A DNA stretch of 6,605 nt from Chloroflexota bacterium (lineage in GTDB: Bacteria; Chloroflexota; Anaerolineae; B4-G1). Shown here in pieces: positions 1-5,773 of this stretch. Where the stretch lies: contig JAAEPW010001173.1 in assembly GCA_024232355.1 (NCBI GenBank), positions 1 through 6,605 of the forward strand, given 5' to 3'. Every line of letters starts with the position of its first letter. Position 1 is the stretch's first letter. A program made the translations under genes and the position numbers. The notes beneath the pieces are model-generated. The model saw nothing but the letters and a program-made list of their open reading frames with translations, had not been told where the DNA came from and did no database searches.

Positions 1-49
1 GTATCTGTTCTGAAAGTGTTTTCTGAATGGCTTCGCTCAATGGAGACAT
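1..49 (-). CDS. 5' end of a gene cut by the window edge, possibly a helix-turn-helix regulator
   Basis: An ATG on the minus strand at 49-47 opens a frame that stays open to the window edge and encodes MSPLSEAIQKTLSEQI. The pattern LSEAIxxxLxEQI resembles the first helix of small XRE-type DNA-binding proteins, which often start this way, but 16 residues cannot prove the family. There is no Shine-Dalgarno sequence before the ATG. Instead a -10-like TACAGT (minus strand, 61-56) ends six bases before the start codon, an arrangement typical of leaderless mRNAs. A short dyad overlaps this -10 box, which would suit autoregulation. The gene is divergent from the ParA operon. That it is a coding start is moderately likely; the regulator call is an inference. 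Confidence 0.45.
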   Translation of the reverse strand, partial: MSPLSEAIQKTLSEQI

Positions 50-55
50 ATTGCT

Positions 56-74
56 ACTGTACCACACTTTGGTA
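56..74 (-). promoter_or_regulatory. -10-like box with overlapping dyad upstream of the edge gene
   Basis: On the minus strand TACAGT lies at 61-56, six bases before the ATG at 49. On the plus strand TACCA (60-64) and TGGTA (70-74) form a dyad around the five-base centre CACTT and overlap the -10 box. This looks like a repressor site on a leaderless promoter. No convincing -35 box is visible, so the call is tentative. Confidence 0.3.
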
Positions 75-276
75 TACACTACGTTAGAGAAGCGCGAGAT
101 ATTGATTAGAATCCGCCGGGGAGACCCCCTGAACGGTTACGAAAATTGTACGCCGGATCGACCCTAATGCCTTTGTCGTCATCAGTGCAACAGAGAGCGT
201 GCAAGGATGGGGCTTTCGCCCCTTTGAGGCTCCCAGTTGAATTGCACGTCTTGCAAAAAACACGCGTCTGGCGGGC
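75..276. other. Divergent intergenic region with small dyads, no gene
   Basis: I see no supported gene here. The minus-strand open frame that crosses it has no recognisable domain or ribosome binding site. Three small inverted repeats are present. GGGG-AGA-CCCC lies at 118-128. GGGGC-TTTC-GCCCC lies at 209-222; it could form a stable hairpin but lacks a proper T-run, so it is a weak terminator candidate. TTGCA-CGTCT-TGCAA (242-256) lies about 20 bases upstream of the -35 box of the ParA promoter and could be an operator. Confidence 0.5.
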
Positions 277-305
277 TTGCCCCTATCTGCAACCCGCTGT
301 ACAAT
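277..305 (+). promoter_or_regulatory. Sigma70-like promoter of the ParA-GH1 operon
   Basis: TTGCCC (277-282) and TACAAT (300-305) are separated by exactly 17 bases and match the -35 and -10 consensus well, most strongly at -10. Transcription would begin near 312, leaving a leader of about 68 bases before the ParA start at 380. It is the best plus-strand promoter-like pair in the intergenic region. Confidence 0.6.
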
Positions 306-332
306 AGGGAATGCGACAATACTTGGATTAAT

Positions 333-352
333 TGGGGATTGTGGTATCCCCA
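333..352 (+). promoter_or_regulatory. Leader hairpin upstream of parA-like gene
   Basis: TGGGGAT (333-339) and ATCCCCA (346-352) form a perfect 7-bp stem with the 6-base loop TGTGGT. The element lies between the predicted transcription start (~312) and the Shine-Dalgarno sequence (366-373). It is not followed by a T-run, so it is not a standard terminator. It could be an RNA stem that affects leader stability or translation, or a DNA operator. Confidence 0.4.
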
Positions 353-379
353 CGGATAGCAAGGCAGGAAGGAATCACT

Positions 380-1135
380 ATGTGCAGACGCATCGGTGTG
401 CTAAATTACAAAGGTGGCACGGCCAAGACGACCACGGTCGTAAACCTGGGTGCTGGCCTGGCCAATCGGGGAATGCGTGTTCTTTGCGTCGATCTGGATC
501 CCCAGGGTAGCCTGGCGATGTGTCTGGGCGTGCGTTATACACATTCACTGGTCCACATGCTGCTGGGGCAAGCAGATACACGGGACTGTATCATCCAGGC
601 ACGAGAAAATCTCGACATTATTCCCAGCGACAGCAGTCTGCTTCAAGCAGAGGGCGCGCTCTGGCGTATGAACGATAGCTGGACTGCCCGGCGTGTTCTG
701 TCGGACAAGCTGCGAGACCTGGATAGCGACTATGATTACGTGATCGTCGATTTTTCACCTTCCGCCAGCATCCTGAGTGAGAGCGGATTGCAATATGTCC
801 GCGAACTCATTGTGCCGGTCTCGACCAGCTATCTGTCCATGGTGGGCACCCGGCAAGTGGTCGAGACGTTAAAGAGTATCGGACGAGTTCCCGGACACCG
901 TGTGCGCCTGTACCTGGTCCTCCCCACACTCTACTCGCCCCGGCTGCGGCAGGATCGCGAGATTTTGGGGATTTTGCACCGTCACTTTGCCGATCGGGTT
1001 GCCGATCCAATTCGGGCAAATGTGAAACTCACCGAGGCCCCCAGTCATCACAAAACGATTTACGAGTATTCACCTCGTGGTGGAGCTGCGTCTGAATATA
1101 GTCGCCTGGTAGAGAGGGTTCTGCGTGATGGCTAA
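380..1135 (+). CDS. ParA/Soj-family P-loop ATPase
   Basis: This 251-residue protein belongs to the ParA/MinD group of ATPases, which form ATP-dependent dimers that bind nucleoid DNA and position DNA or protein cargo in the cytoplasm. Visible motifs are the deviant Walker A KGGTAKTT (11-18, signature Lys11 and catalytic Lys16), Walker A' VDLDPQGS (37-44), and Walker B VIVDFSPS (121-128). A Soj-like C-terminal block follows, with NVKLTEAPSHHKTI and a GGAASEY segment. The length is typical of Soj. One oddity is alanine in place of the usual third glycine of the P-loop. The ATG at 380 is chosen because AGGAAGGA (366-373) precedes it by six bases; a TTG at 332 would add 16 unconserved residues. 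No ParB gene follows. The next gene overlaps by 8 nt, so the natural partner is probably that protein rather than a centromere binder. The family is certain; the cargo is unknown. Confidence 0.93.
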   Translation: MCRRIGVLNYKGGTAKTTTVVNLGAGLANRGMRVLCVDLDPQGSLAMCLGVRYTHSLVHMLLGQADTRDCIIQARENLDIIPSDSSLLQAEGALWRMNDSWTARRVLSDKLRDLDSDYDYVIVDFSPSASILSESGLQYVRELIVPVSTSYLSMVGTRQVVETLKSIGRVPGHRVRLYLVLPTLYSPRLRQDREILGILHRHFADRVADPIRANVKLTEAPSHHKTIYEYSPRGGAASEYSRLVERVLRDG

Positions 1136-3074
1136 AAAGAAACAAGAATCGAAAGAACAAGATGCGGATAGTATCATAGGCCATGATCCATTCGAGACGT
1201 TGGATACGGAATGGTTGAACCGGGAAGAGGGTGAACCAACGATCCAAGTTTTGGGCCAAGATCCATTCAAAGATATGGACGTGGGCTGGATGTACCGGGA
1301 AGTCGATCAAAGAGACGAGCCCCTAGTCGACTGGCCTCAAGACAAGGCCGAGGCCGCGCCTCCTGAAATGGAGACCACACACGTTCCCGGCACACCTTTC
1401 GCGAGCGCCGCCTCTGAAGATGATGCGCTCAGTTTCGAACAAGTCGTGGTAGAAAAATTACCTCTCGATCAAGTGCTGCTAGAAGAGGTGCCATCTGTTC
1501 CCCCCGAACTTGAGGCGGTTCAACCCCCGCGCGTCGAACTTGGGCCGATTCCGCTCGCGCGGCCTGTTCCCGTCGTCACCAAAGAGGAACAGGTTCAACC
1601 AGCTCAATATGAAGCAGAACCGATTCAACCGCCTCAATATAAAGTGAAACCAATTCAACCGCCTCGATACGAGATAGAGCCAGTTCAACCCGTTCCCGCC
1701 GTCGCTCAAGCGGAACCAGTTCAAGCGCCGGTTGAGAGAAGGACCTCGCGGCCCCAGGCCACCTTCCACTTTCCTACCAATTTCAAGTGGGGCGTTGCTA
1801 CAGCCGCTCACCAAGTCGAGGGCGAGAACATTCACAACGACTGGTGGACCTGGGAGCAGGGCGACGGGCATATCAAATACGGACATACCTCTGGGCTGGC
1901 CTGTGATTGGTGGAACAATGCCGAATCCGACCTGGACCGTGCTGCCGAAATGGGCCTGAATTCGCTCCGTCTCTCCATCGAATGGTCGCGAATCGAACCC
2001 CGCCCCGGCGTATTTGACGATTCCGCCCTGGACCGGTACGTCGAGATCGTGCGCGGCCTGCGCAACCGCAACATCGAACCGATGATCACGCTGCACCACT
2101 TTAGCAACCCGCGCTGGCTCACCGAGCGGGGTGGTTGGGAAGCCGCCGAGACGATCCCCCTATTCGTGCGCTTTGTGCGCCGGGTTGTTGGCCCGTTGAG
2201 CAAATACTGTGACCTGTGGTGCACGATCAACGAACCCAACATCTATGGCATTATGGGATACCTGGATGGTGTTTTCCCGCCTGGCCAATCCAATCTAAAA
2301 ACCACCCTGCGCGTCATTCGCAATATGCTGTCTGGGCACGCCGCCGCCTATCGAGAGATACACTCCCTCCAACCCGAGGCTCGCGTCGGCCTGGCGCACC
2401 ATATGCGCGTTTTTGACCCCATCAACCCCCACTCTCTAATGGACCGGCGCATTGCCCGCACGACGGACAAGACCTTTAATCAGGCCATTCTGACGGCGTT
2501 GACCAAGGGACGATGGACGCTGCCGCTGGGCTTTGGCCTGGCGTGGAATCTACGCCGGACCCTCGATTGGATCGGGCTCAACTATTACACCCGCGATGTG
2601 GTCGCTTTTGACCGCACCCAGTCCCAATCCCTCTATGGTCGCCGCCAGCACGCCGAAGGTGCCGAGATGATGGACGGCGGCTATGGCGAGTTTTACGCGC
2701 GCGGAATGTACCGCTGCATTCAACGGTTGGCACGCCTGGGCCTGCCCATCTATATCACTGAGAACGGCATCCCCGACGACGACGACGACCAGCGCCCTCG
2801 CTACCTGCTGGCTCACATGCACCAGATGTGGCGCGCAATTCAAATGTGCTACCCGGTGGAGGGCTATTACCACTGGACGTTGGTGGATAATTTCGAGTGG
2901 GCCGAGGGATGGTCACTGCGCTTTGGCCTCATTGGGCTTGACCCCGACACCCAGGTCCGCACACCGCGCCCCAGCGCAGAACTCTACGCCGAGGCCGTCC
3001 AGGCAAACGCGATCACACCCCAGATCATCGACACCTACGCGCCAGAACTGCGGGCCGAACTATTACCCGGATAA
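1128..3074 (+). CDS. GH1 beta-glycosidase with long disordered repeat-rich N-terminal tail
   Basis: This 648-residue protein has two parts. Residues 1-210 are low-complexity and acidic, rich in Pro, Gln, Glu and Val. They begin with a lysine cluster (MAKKK), then a duplicated 25-residue unit (DPF at 20-22 and 45-47) and three 10-residue units (156-185). Residues 213-610 are a glycoside hydrolase family 1 barrel. They show AHQVEG (227-232), LHHFSNP (322-328), TINEPN with acid/base Glu369, GLNYY (483-487), ITENG with nucleophile Glu545, and NFEWAEGW (588-595). It should be a retaining exo-beta-glycosidase (beta-glucosidase or -galactosidase type), acting in the cytoplasm because no signal peptide is visible. 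GH1 enzymes are usually about 440-480 residues, so the tail is an addition. The ATG at 1128 follows AGAGAGGG (1111-1118) and overlaps the ParA gene by 8 nt; a GTG at 1125 is the alternative. Substrate cannot be read from sequence. Confidence 0.92.
   Translation: MAKKKQESKEQDADSIIGHDPFETLDTEWLNREEGEPTIQVLGQDPFKDMDVGWMYREVDQRDEPLVDWPQDKAEAAPPEMETTHVPGTPFASAASEDDALSFEQVVVEKLPLDQVLLEEVPSVPPELEAVQPPRVELGPIPLARPVPVVTKEEQVQPAQYEAEPIQPPQYKVKPIQPPRYEIEPVQPVPAVAQAEPVQAPVERRTSRPQATFHFPTNFKWGVATAAHQVEGENIHNDWWTWEQGDGHIKYGHTSGLACDWWNNAESDLDRAAEMGLNSLRLSIEWSRIEPRPGVFDDSALDRYVEIVRGLRNRNIEPMITLHHFSNPRWLTERGGWEAAETIPLFVRFVRRVVGPLSKYCDLWCTINEPNIYGIMGYLDGVFPPGQSNLKTTLRVIRNMLSGHAAAYREIHSLQPEARVGLAHHMRVFDPINPHSLMDRRIARTTDKTFNQAILTALTKGRWTLPLGFGLAWNLRRTLDWIGLNYYTRDVVAFDRTQSQSLYGRRQHAEGAEMMDGGYGEFYARGMYRCIQRLARLGLPIYITENGIPDDDDDQRPRYLLAHMHQMWRAIQMCYPVEGYYHWTLVDNFEWAEGWSLRFGLIGLDPDTQVRTPRPSAELYAEAVQANAITPQIIDTYAPELRAELLPG
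1182..1301 (+). repeat. Duplicated 25-residue unit in the GH1 tail
   Basis: Two in-frame copies with a 75-base period encode the pattern G-(H/Q)-DPF-x3-D-x2-W-x2-RE. The first has DPF at residues 20-22, Trp29 and Arg32-Glu33. The second has DPF at 45-47, Trp54 and Arg57-Glu58. Spacing between the conserved positions is identical and GATCCATTC is shared at DNA level. Conserved Trp, Phe and Arg-Glu in an otherwise disordered tail suggest a short linear binding motif present twice. Confidence 0.75.
1593..1682 (+). repeat. Three 30-bp tandem repeats coding (V/I)QPxxYxxxP
   Basis: Three consecutive 30-base units (1593-1622, 1623-1652, 1653-1682) encode VQPAQYEAEP, IQPPQYKVKP and IQPPRYEIEP. Degenerate copies follow, starting VQPV near 1683 and VQAP near 1719. 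The codons keep the TTCAACC core at the start of each unit. The array forms a Pro-Gln-Tyr linker just before the GH1 domain and could vary in copy number between strains. Confidence 0.8.
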
Positions 3075-3094
3075 GACCGGAACACGGAGAAATA

Positions 3095-4093
3095 ATGTAC
3101 AATCGACGTGTGACCTTTGTAGTCACGTTAGTTTTGTGTTCTCTGCTGCTTGGGTGTGAAAGTCAGGAAACCCCGCAAATTCCACCAGACCTAACCCTCG
3201 ACCAGATGCCGATATCGCTGGCTCAACCTTTTTTCGATGCCGGATACGAGTTGGTTGGTTATTACGAAATTGACGTGGATGGCGATGGTGTTGTCGAAGC
3301 GTTCGCCGTCCTGACACTCGAAATTCAGGCGACATCCTCTTTTCTGGGGAGTTCGGCTGTGGCATTGTTTGACCGGCATGAGGAATCGTGGTTTCGGGCC
3401 GACAATTGGAAATTGAACGGCGTCAACGCCAACGCCGAGTTGCGAGACGTGACGGGCGACGAACTGCCCGAGTTGCTCGTACGCACTGAGGCCGCGCACA
3501 AACGACCGGGAGATTTCGTGACACCCCTACAGCGCACCGATCATTTGAGCGTGTTCGTCCATGATCTGCATCTTGCCGAGTCGGGAGTGTTTAGCAACAG
3601 TCTGGCATGCGAGACGCCATCGATGCCCACCGTGGAAAAATGGCAAGATCAACCGGCTATCCAGACCGTTCGTGACCTTCCGTCAGCGGGGTTTCCATTG
3701 TGGCAGCCGACCCGCGTCGAGACTTTTGCCTGGAATGGGCAAGAATTCGCCAGTATGCAGGTAGAGGAACAACGACGCATCTCGCCCGTCGTCTCCTGGG
3801 TGGTGCGCCGACATGCGCTCTGGACGGCGGTCTTTTTGGCTCTGGGGGGTGTGGTGGGCATGGTCGCGATCGTGCTTGCACGTCGCCGGCGCTGGCAAGA
3901 GCTGCGGGTGATCGTGGGATTGATCCTGTTGCTCGTAGCAGGCGGGATTGGTCTGGGGATAGTGGTAGAATGGATGTGCGTGCCGGCATTGATCGCAATT
4001 GGACTGGTGGGCTTGGGCGTGGGACGTCAGACAGCCACACGGCTGGGCGTTAAACCAAACGCGAGCACCGAGGAAGTAAAGCGTGGAGAATAA
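3095..4093 (+). CDS. Putative lipoprotein with two FG-GAP-like motifs and three C-terminal membrane helices
   Basis: I do not recognise a named family for this 332-residue protein. It begins with a signal peptide ending in the lipobox LLGC (18-21), so Cys21 is probably lipid-modified and the next ~210 residues lie outside the membrane. Two motifs resemble FG-GAP/VCBS calcium-binding loops: DVDGDGVVE (60-68) and DVTGDELPELLV (118-129). The C-terminal part has three hydrophobic helices at about 241-261, 270-290 and 293-310, with RRRR (263-266) on the first loop. A lipid anchor plus three helices on one chain is unusual. The start is set by GGAG (3086-3089) five bases before ATG, 20 bases after the GH1 stop. 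The gene overlaps the next one by 11 nt. It could sense or bind ligands at the cell surface and tie the upstream pair to the membrane, but function is unknown. Confidence 0.8.
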   Translation: MYNRRVTFVVTLVLCSLLLGCESQETPQIPPDLTLDQMPISLAQPFFDAGYELVGYYEIDVDGDGVVEAFAVLTLEIQATSSFLGSSAVALFDRHEESWFRADNWKLNGVNANAELRDVTGDELPELLVRTEAAHKRPGDFVTPLQRTDHLSVFVHDLHLAESGVFSNSLACETPSMPTVEKWQDQPAIQTVRDLPSAGFPLWQPTRVETFAWNGQEFASMQVEEQRRISPVVSWVVRRHALWTAVFLALGGVVGMVAIVLARRRRWQELRVIVGLILLLVAGGIGLGIVVEWMCVPALIAIGLVGLGVGRQTATRLGVKPNASTEEVKRGE

Positions 4094-5051
4094 TACGACG
4101 ACTTTTTGCCCGCGTTGTGGCATAACGATGGAGACGGCCGAGGTAGCCGGGCGCGTGCGCAAGGTCTGCCCAGCTTGCAGTTTTGTCTTGTATCACAATC
4201 CGGTGCCCGGTGCCGGGGTGCTGGTCGAGATGGAAACCTCTGCCGGAGAGGAAGGTATCCTGTTGGTGCGACGGGGCCAAGAACCGTTCGAGGGTTGGTG
4301 GGCGCTTCCCTCGGGCTATATCGAGGCGGATGAAAGCGCCGAGCAAGCAGCGGTGCGCGAGTGCAAGGAGGAAACCGGCCTGGACGTCGAGCTGTTGGAG
4401 CTTTTCGGTGTCTATTCTTTCCCAGAGGGGCCGGTGCAGAGCGGTATCGTCATCTTTTACCGCGCCCAACCGGTGGGCGGAGAATTGCAGGCTGGCGACG
4501 ATGCCCAGGACGTGGGCATCTTTGTTCCAGGCGCTCTGCCAGAAAAGTTGGCCTTTCGCACACATCGCGAGGTGTTGGCCCGCTGGATACGCAGTCGCTC
4601 TTCCGAGCCTCGCACCGATGCGTCGAGCATTGTCATTCGAGAGGCCCTCATCCGAGATGAAGCGCGAGTGCTGATGCTGCTGCCGTTGATCCCATCAAAT
4701 GCGGGGATGCAGCCCGGTGAGATGAAAGCGGCGGCTCAACGGTTCCGCGAAAGCCTGGCGATGGACGTATTGGTCGCCGAGGTGGACGGAAAGGTCGTAG
4801 GCTTTTTGGCCCTCTCGTTCATCCCCGTTCTCTCGGGGCTGAGGGCTTTGGTAGACGATCTGGCCGTGGACCCAGCCTGTCGGCGGCAGGGGATCGGTAT
4901 GGCACTGCTGGAGGCCGCCATTCAACGAGCCGACCGGCGGGGAGCCAGTCACCTGTTTGTAGATACATCTCGAGGCGATGTAGCGGCCCGCGATTTCTAC
5001 CAGGCCAGCGGATTCGAGGCCGGTGGCATCGCGCCCCTGCGCATCCGGTAG
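4083..5051 (+). CDS. Zinc-ribbon NUDIX hydrolase fused to GNAT acetyltransferase
   Basis: This 322-residue protein has three modules. An N-terminal zinc ribbon has CPRC (9-12) and CPAC (29-32). A NUDIX hydrolase domain follows with a perfect NUDIX box at 78-100 (Gly78, Glu84, Arg92-Glu93, Glu96-Glu97, Gly99), which binds divalent metal and cleaves nucleoside-diphosphate compounds such as ADP-ribose or NADH. The C-terminal GNAT domain (183-315) has the acetyl-CoA loop RRQGIG (267-272) after the DDLAVDP strand and the FYQASGF segment (305-311). The zinc ribbon resembles those of the NudC and ADP-ribose pyrophosphatase groups, but the NudC SQPWPFP signature is absent. The GTG start at 4083 is preceded by AGGAAG and overlaps the lipoprotein gene by 11 nt, which implies translational coupling. 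Neither substrate can be predicted. Both catalytic domains look intact. Confidence 0.9.
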   Translation: MENNTTTFCPRCGITMETAEVAGRVRKVCPACSFVLYHNPVPGAGVLVEMETSAGEEGILLVRRGQEPFEGWWALPSGYIEADESAEQAAVRECKEETGLDVELLELFGVYSFPEGPVQSGIVIFYRAQPVGGELQAGDDAQDVGIFVPGALPEKLAFRTHREVLARWIRSRSSEPRTDASSIVIREALIRDEARVLMLLPLIPSNAGMQPGEMKAAAQRFRESLAMDVLVAEVDGKVVGFLALSFIPVLSGLRALVDDLAVDPACRRQGIGMALLEAAIQRADRRGASHLFVDTSRGDVAARDFYQASGFEAGGIAPLRIR

Positions 5052-5055
5052 GCTA

Positions 5056-5084
5056 TTGACTTGTTGGCCCAGATGCGTTATACT
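5056..5084 (+). promoter_or_regulatory. Strong sigma70-like promoter of the 173-aa membrane protein gene
   Basis: TTGACT (5056-5061) and TATACT (5079-5084) are separated by 17 bases, each one mismatch from consensus. It lies in the 52-base gap after the NUDIX-GNAT stop. Transcription should start near 5091, which is where the Shine-Dalgarno GAGGAA (5091-5096) begins, so the leader would be only about 13 bases long. Confidence 0.7.
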
Positions 5085-5103
5085 GAGCACGAGGAAAAGT
5101 AAG

Positions 5104-5625
5104 ATGAATGAATCTGTGCTTTGGGTCATCGCCATAGGAACTGGTATACTTGGTCTACTGCTTCTCGCTGTAGCAGGGGGAGTAGCCGTGTACTGGAACT
5201 TTATCGCGCGCAAGCCCAAAGAAGCACCCTACACCGGAAATCTGGCTACTGCCGGGACAGAACGAGTCCCCGCCAATGCCCCCCCGGCACAACCCACGAC
5301 CGGCAACAACCCTCTGTTGTGGATCAAGGCATGGCTCTTTGCCATTTTGCACGCTGGAACGGTCAGCGTGGTGATGGGAGGCGTGACGTTTTTCCAGGAC
5401 CTGGCGAAATCCAGCGAAGAGATTCAAACTACCGGCATTGTGACGTTTCCGAAACAACTCTTGCCGGGGACGCTTTCTGACTCTGCTTCTCGGGAACGAC
5501 TGTCTCAACCCTCTAAAGACTCGCCCAAGGCTGAGAAACGCAGGCGACCCGGAAAGGCTTCTGACCATACACCCGGGTGGGAAGTTATCGACCTGGTCGA
5601 CGAGGCGGTTTCCGACAATCGTTGA
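5104..5625 (+). CDS. Membrane protein of unknown function, 173 aa
   Basis: I do not recognise this protein. Residues 5-31 form a strongly hydrophobic helix with glycine spacing (GTGILGLLLLAVAGG core), followed by a basic patch RKPK (36-39) that suggests the N-terminus is outside and the rest starts inside. A Pro/Thr/Asn-rich linker (41-70) leads to a second hydrophobic segment (71-97) containing WLFAILHAGTVSVVMGG. The last 70 residues are polar, with a basic stretch KAEKRRRPGK (142-151) and an acidic end. The ATG at 5104 is preceded by GAGGAA with seven bases between; upstream in-frame starts within the preceding gene lack a Shine-Dalgarno sequence and would precede the promoter. Its own promoter separates it from the upstream operon. 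The codon use resembles its upstream neighbours, supporting a real gene. Confidence 0.7.
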   Translation: MNESVLWVIAIGTGILGLLLLAVAGGVAVYWNFIARKPKEAPYTGNLATAGTERVPANAPPAQPTTGNNPLLWIKAWLFAILHAGTVSVVMGGVTFFQDLAKSSEEIQTTGIVTFPKQLLPGTLSDSASRERLSQPSKDSPKAEKRRRPGKASDHTPGWEVIDLVDEAVSDNR

Positions 5626-5752
5626 TTCGTGCTGCGGGGGTTGTCAATTTTTCCGTTTGACCCACAGTTCCAACCAACCGTCCATCCTTTAATTCAAAGA
5701 TCCAGTCGGCGGCCTCGTGGATGTTGGGGTCGTGGCTGGCGATCGCCACTTT
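5626..5752 (-). pseudogene. C-terminal remnant of an ABC-transporter ATPase gene
   Basis: Translated on the minus strand from about 5749, this stretch reads VAIASHDPNIHEAADWIF and continues ELKDGRLVGTV. This is the H-loop (His codon at 5734-5732) and the following C-terminal region of an ABC ATP-binding subunit of the LolD/MacB-like kind. Everything upstream is missing: no Walker A, Q-loop, signature motif or Walker B. The frame is closed by an in-frame TGA at 5767-5765, only 18 bases before the homologous part. Downstream it stays open to a TAA at 5587-5585, running into the 3' end of the plus-strand membrane protein gene. With no start codon and only about 40 homologous codons, it is a dead fragment left by a deletion or insertion that placed the neighbouring hydrolase gene here. 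Confidence 0.75.
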
Positions 5753-5773
5753 AAAAATGCTTTCTCAGTCGAG

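Noticed and set aside
209..222. Hairpin GGGGC-TTTC-GCCCC as a rho-independent terminator
   Set aside because: It has only three T residues after the stem, and neither neighbouring gene ends there.
84..362. Minus-strand open frame of 92 codons in the divergent intergenic region
   Set aside because: Its composition is arginine- and serine-rich without a domain, it has no Shine-Dalgarno sequence, and it runs through the ParA promoter and leader hairpin.
332..379. Longer ParA start at TTG 332
   Set aside because: The added 16 residues are not part of the ParA fold, the leader hairpin covers the start, and a good Shine-Dalgarno sequence precedes the ATG at 380.
380..1135. Plasmid or chromosome partition locus
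   Set aside because: No ParB-like gene and no iterated centromere repeats are visible around the ParA gene, and the next gene is an enzyme.
1479..2099. Long minus-strand open frame of about 206 codons
   Set aside because: It lies antisense to the tail and first part of the GH1 gene. Its repeated RRLNWF pattern is the reverse reading of the Pro-Gln repeats, and no domain or ribosome binding site is visible.
2775..2789. Five GAC repeats giving an Asp run after the GH1 nucleophile
   Set aside because: The loop after TENG in GH1 enzymes commonly carries several Asp residues before the QRPRYL segment, so it is ordinary family sequence.
3683..4162. Minus-strand open frame of 159 codons
   Set aside because: It is antisense to the membrane-helix region of the lipoprotein gene. 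Its His/Pro/Gln-rich translation is the expected reverse reading of helix codons.
5061..5071. An 11-base match, TTGTTGGCCCA, shared with the minus strand at 6534-6524, each next to a TTGAC
   Set aside because: Several 11-base matches are expected by chance in a window of this size, and the spacing to TTGAC differs between the two sites.
5023..5103. Upstream start for the 173-aa membrane protein
   Set aside because: It would lie inside the preceding gene and upstream of the near-consensus promoter. The ATG at 5104 has a good ribosome binding site and begins directly before the first membrane helix.
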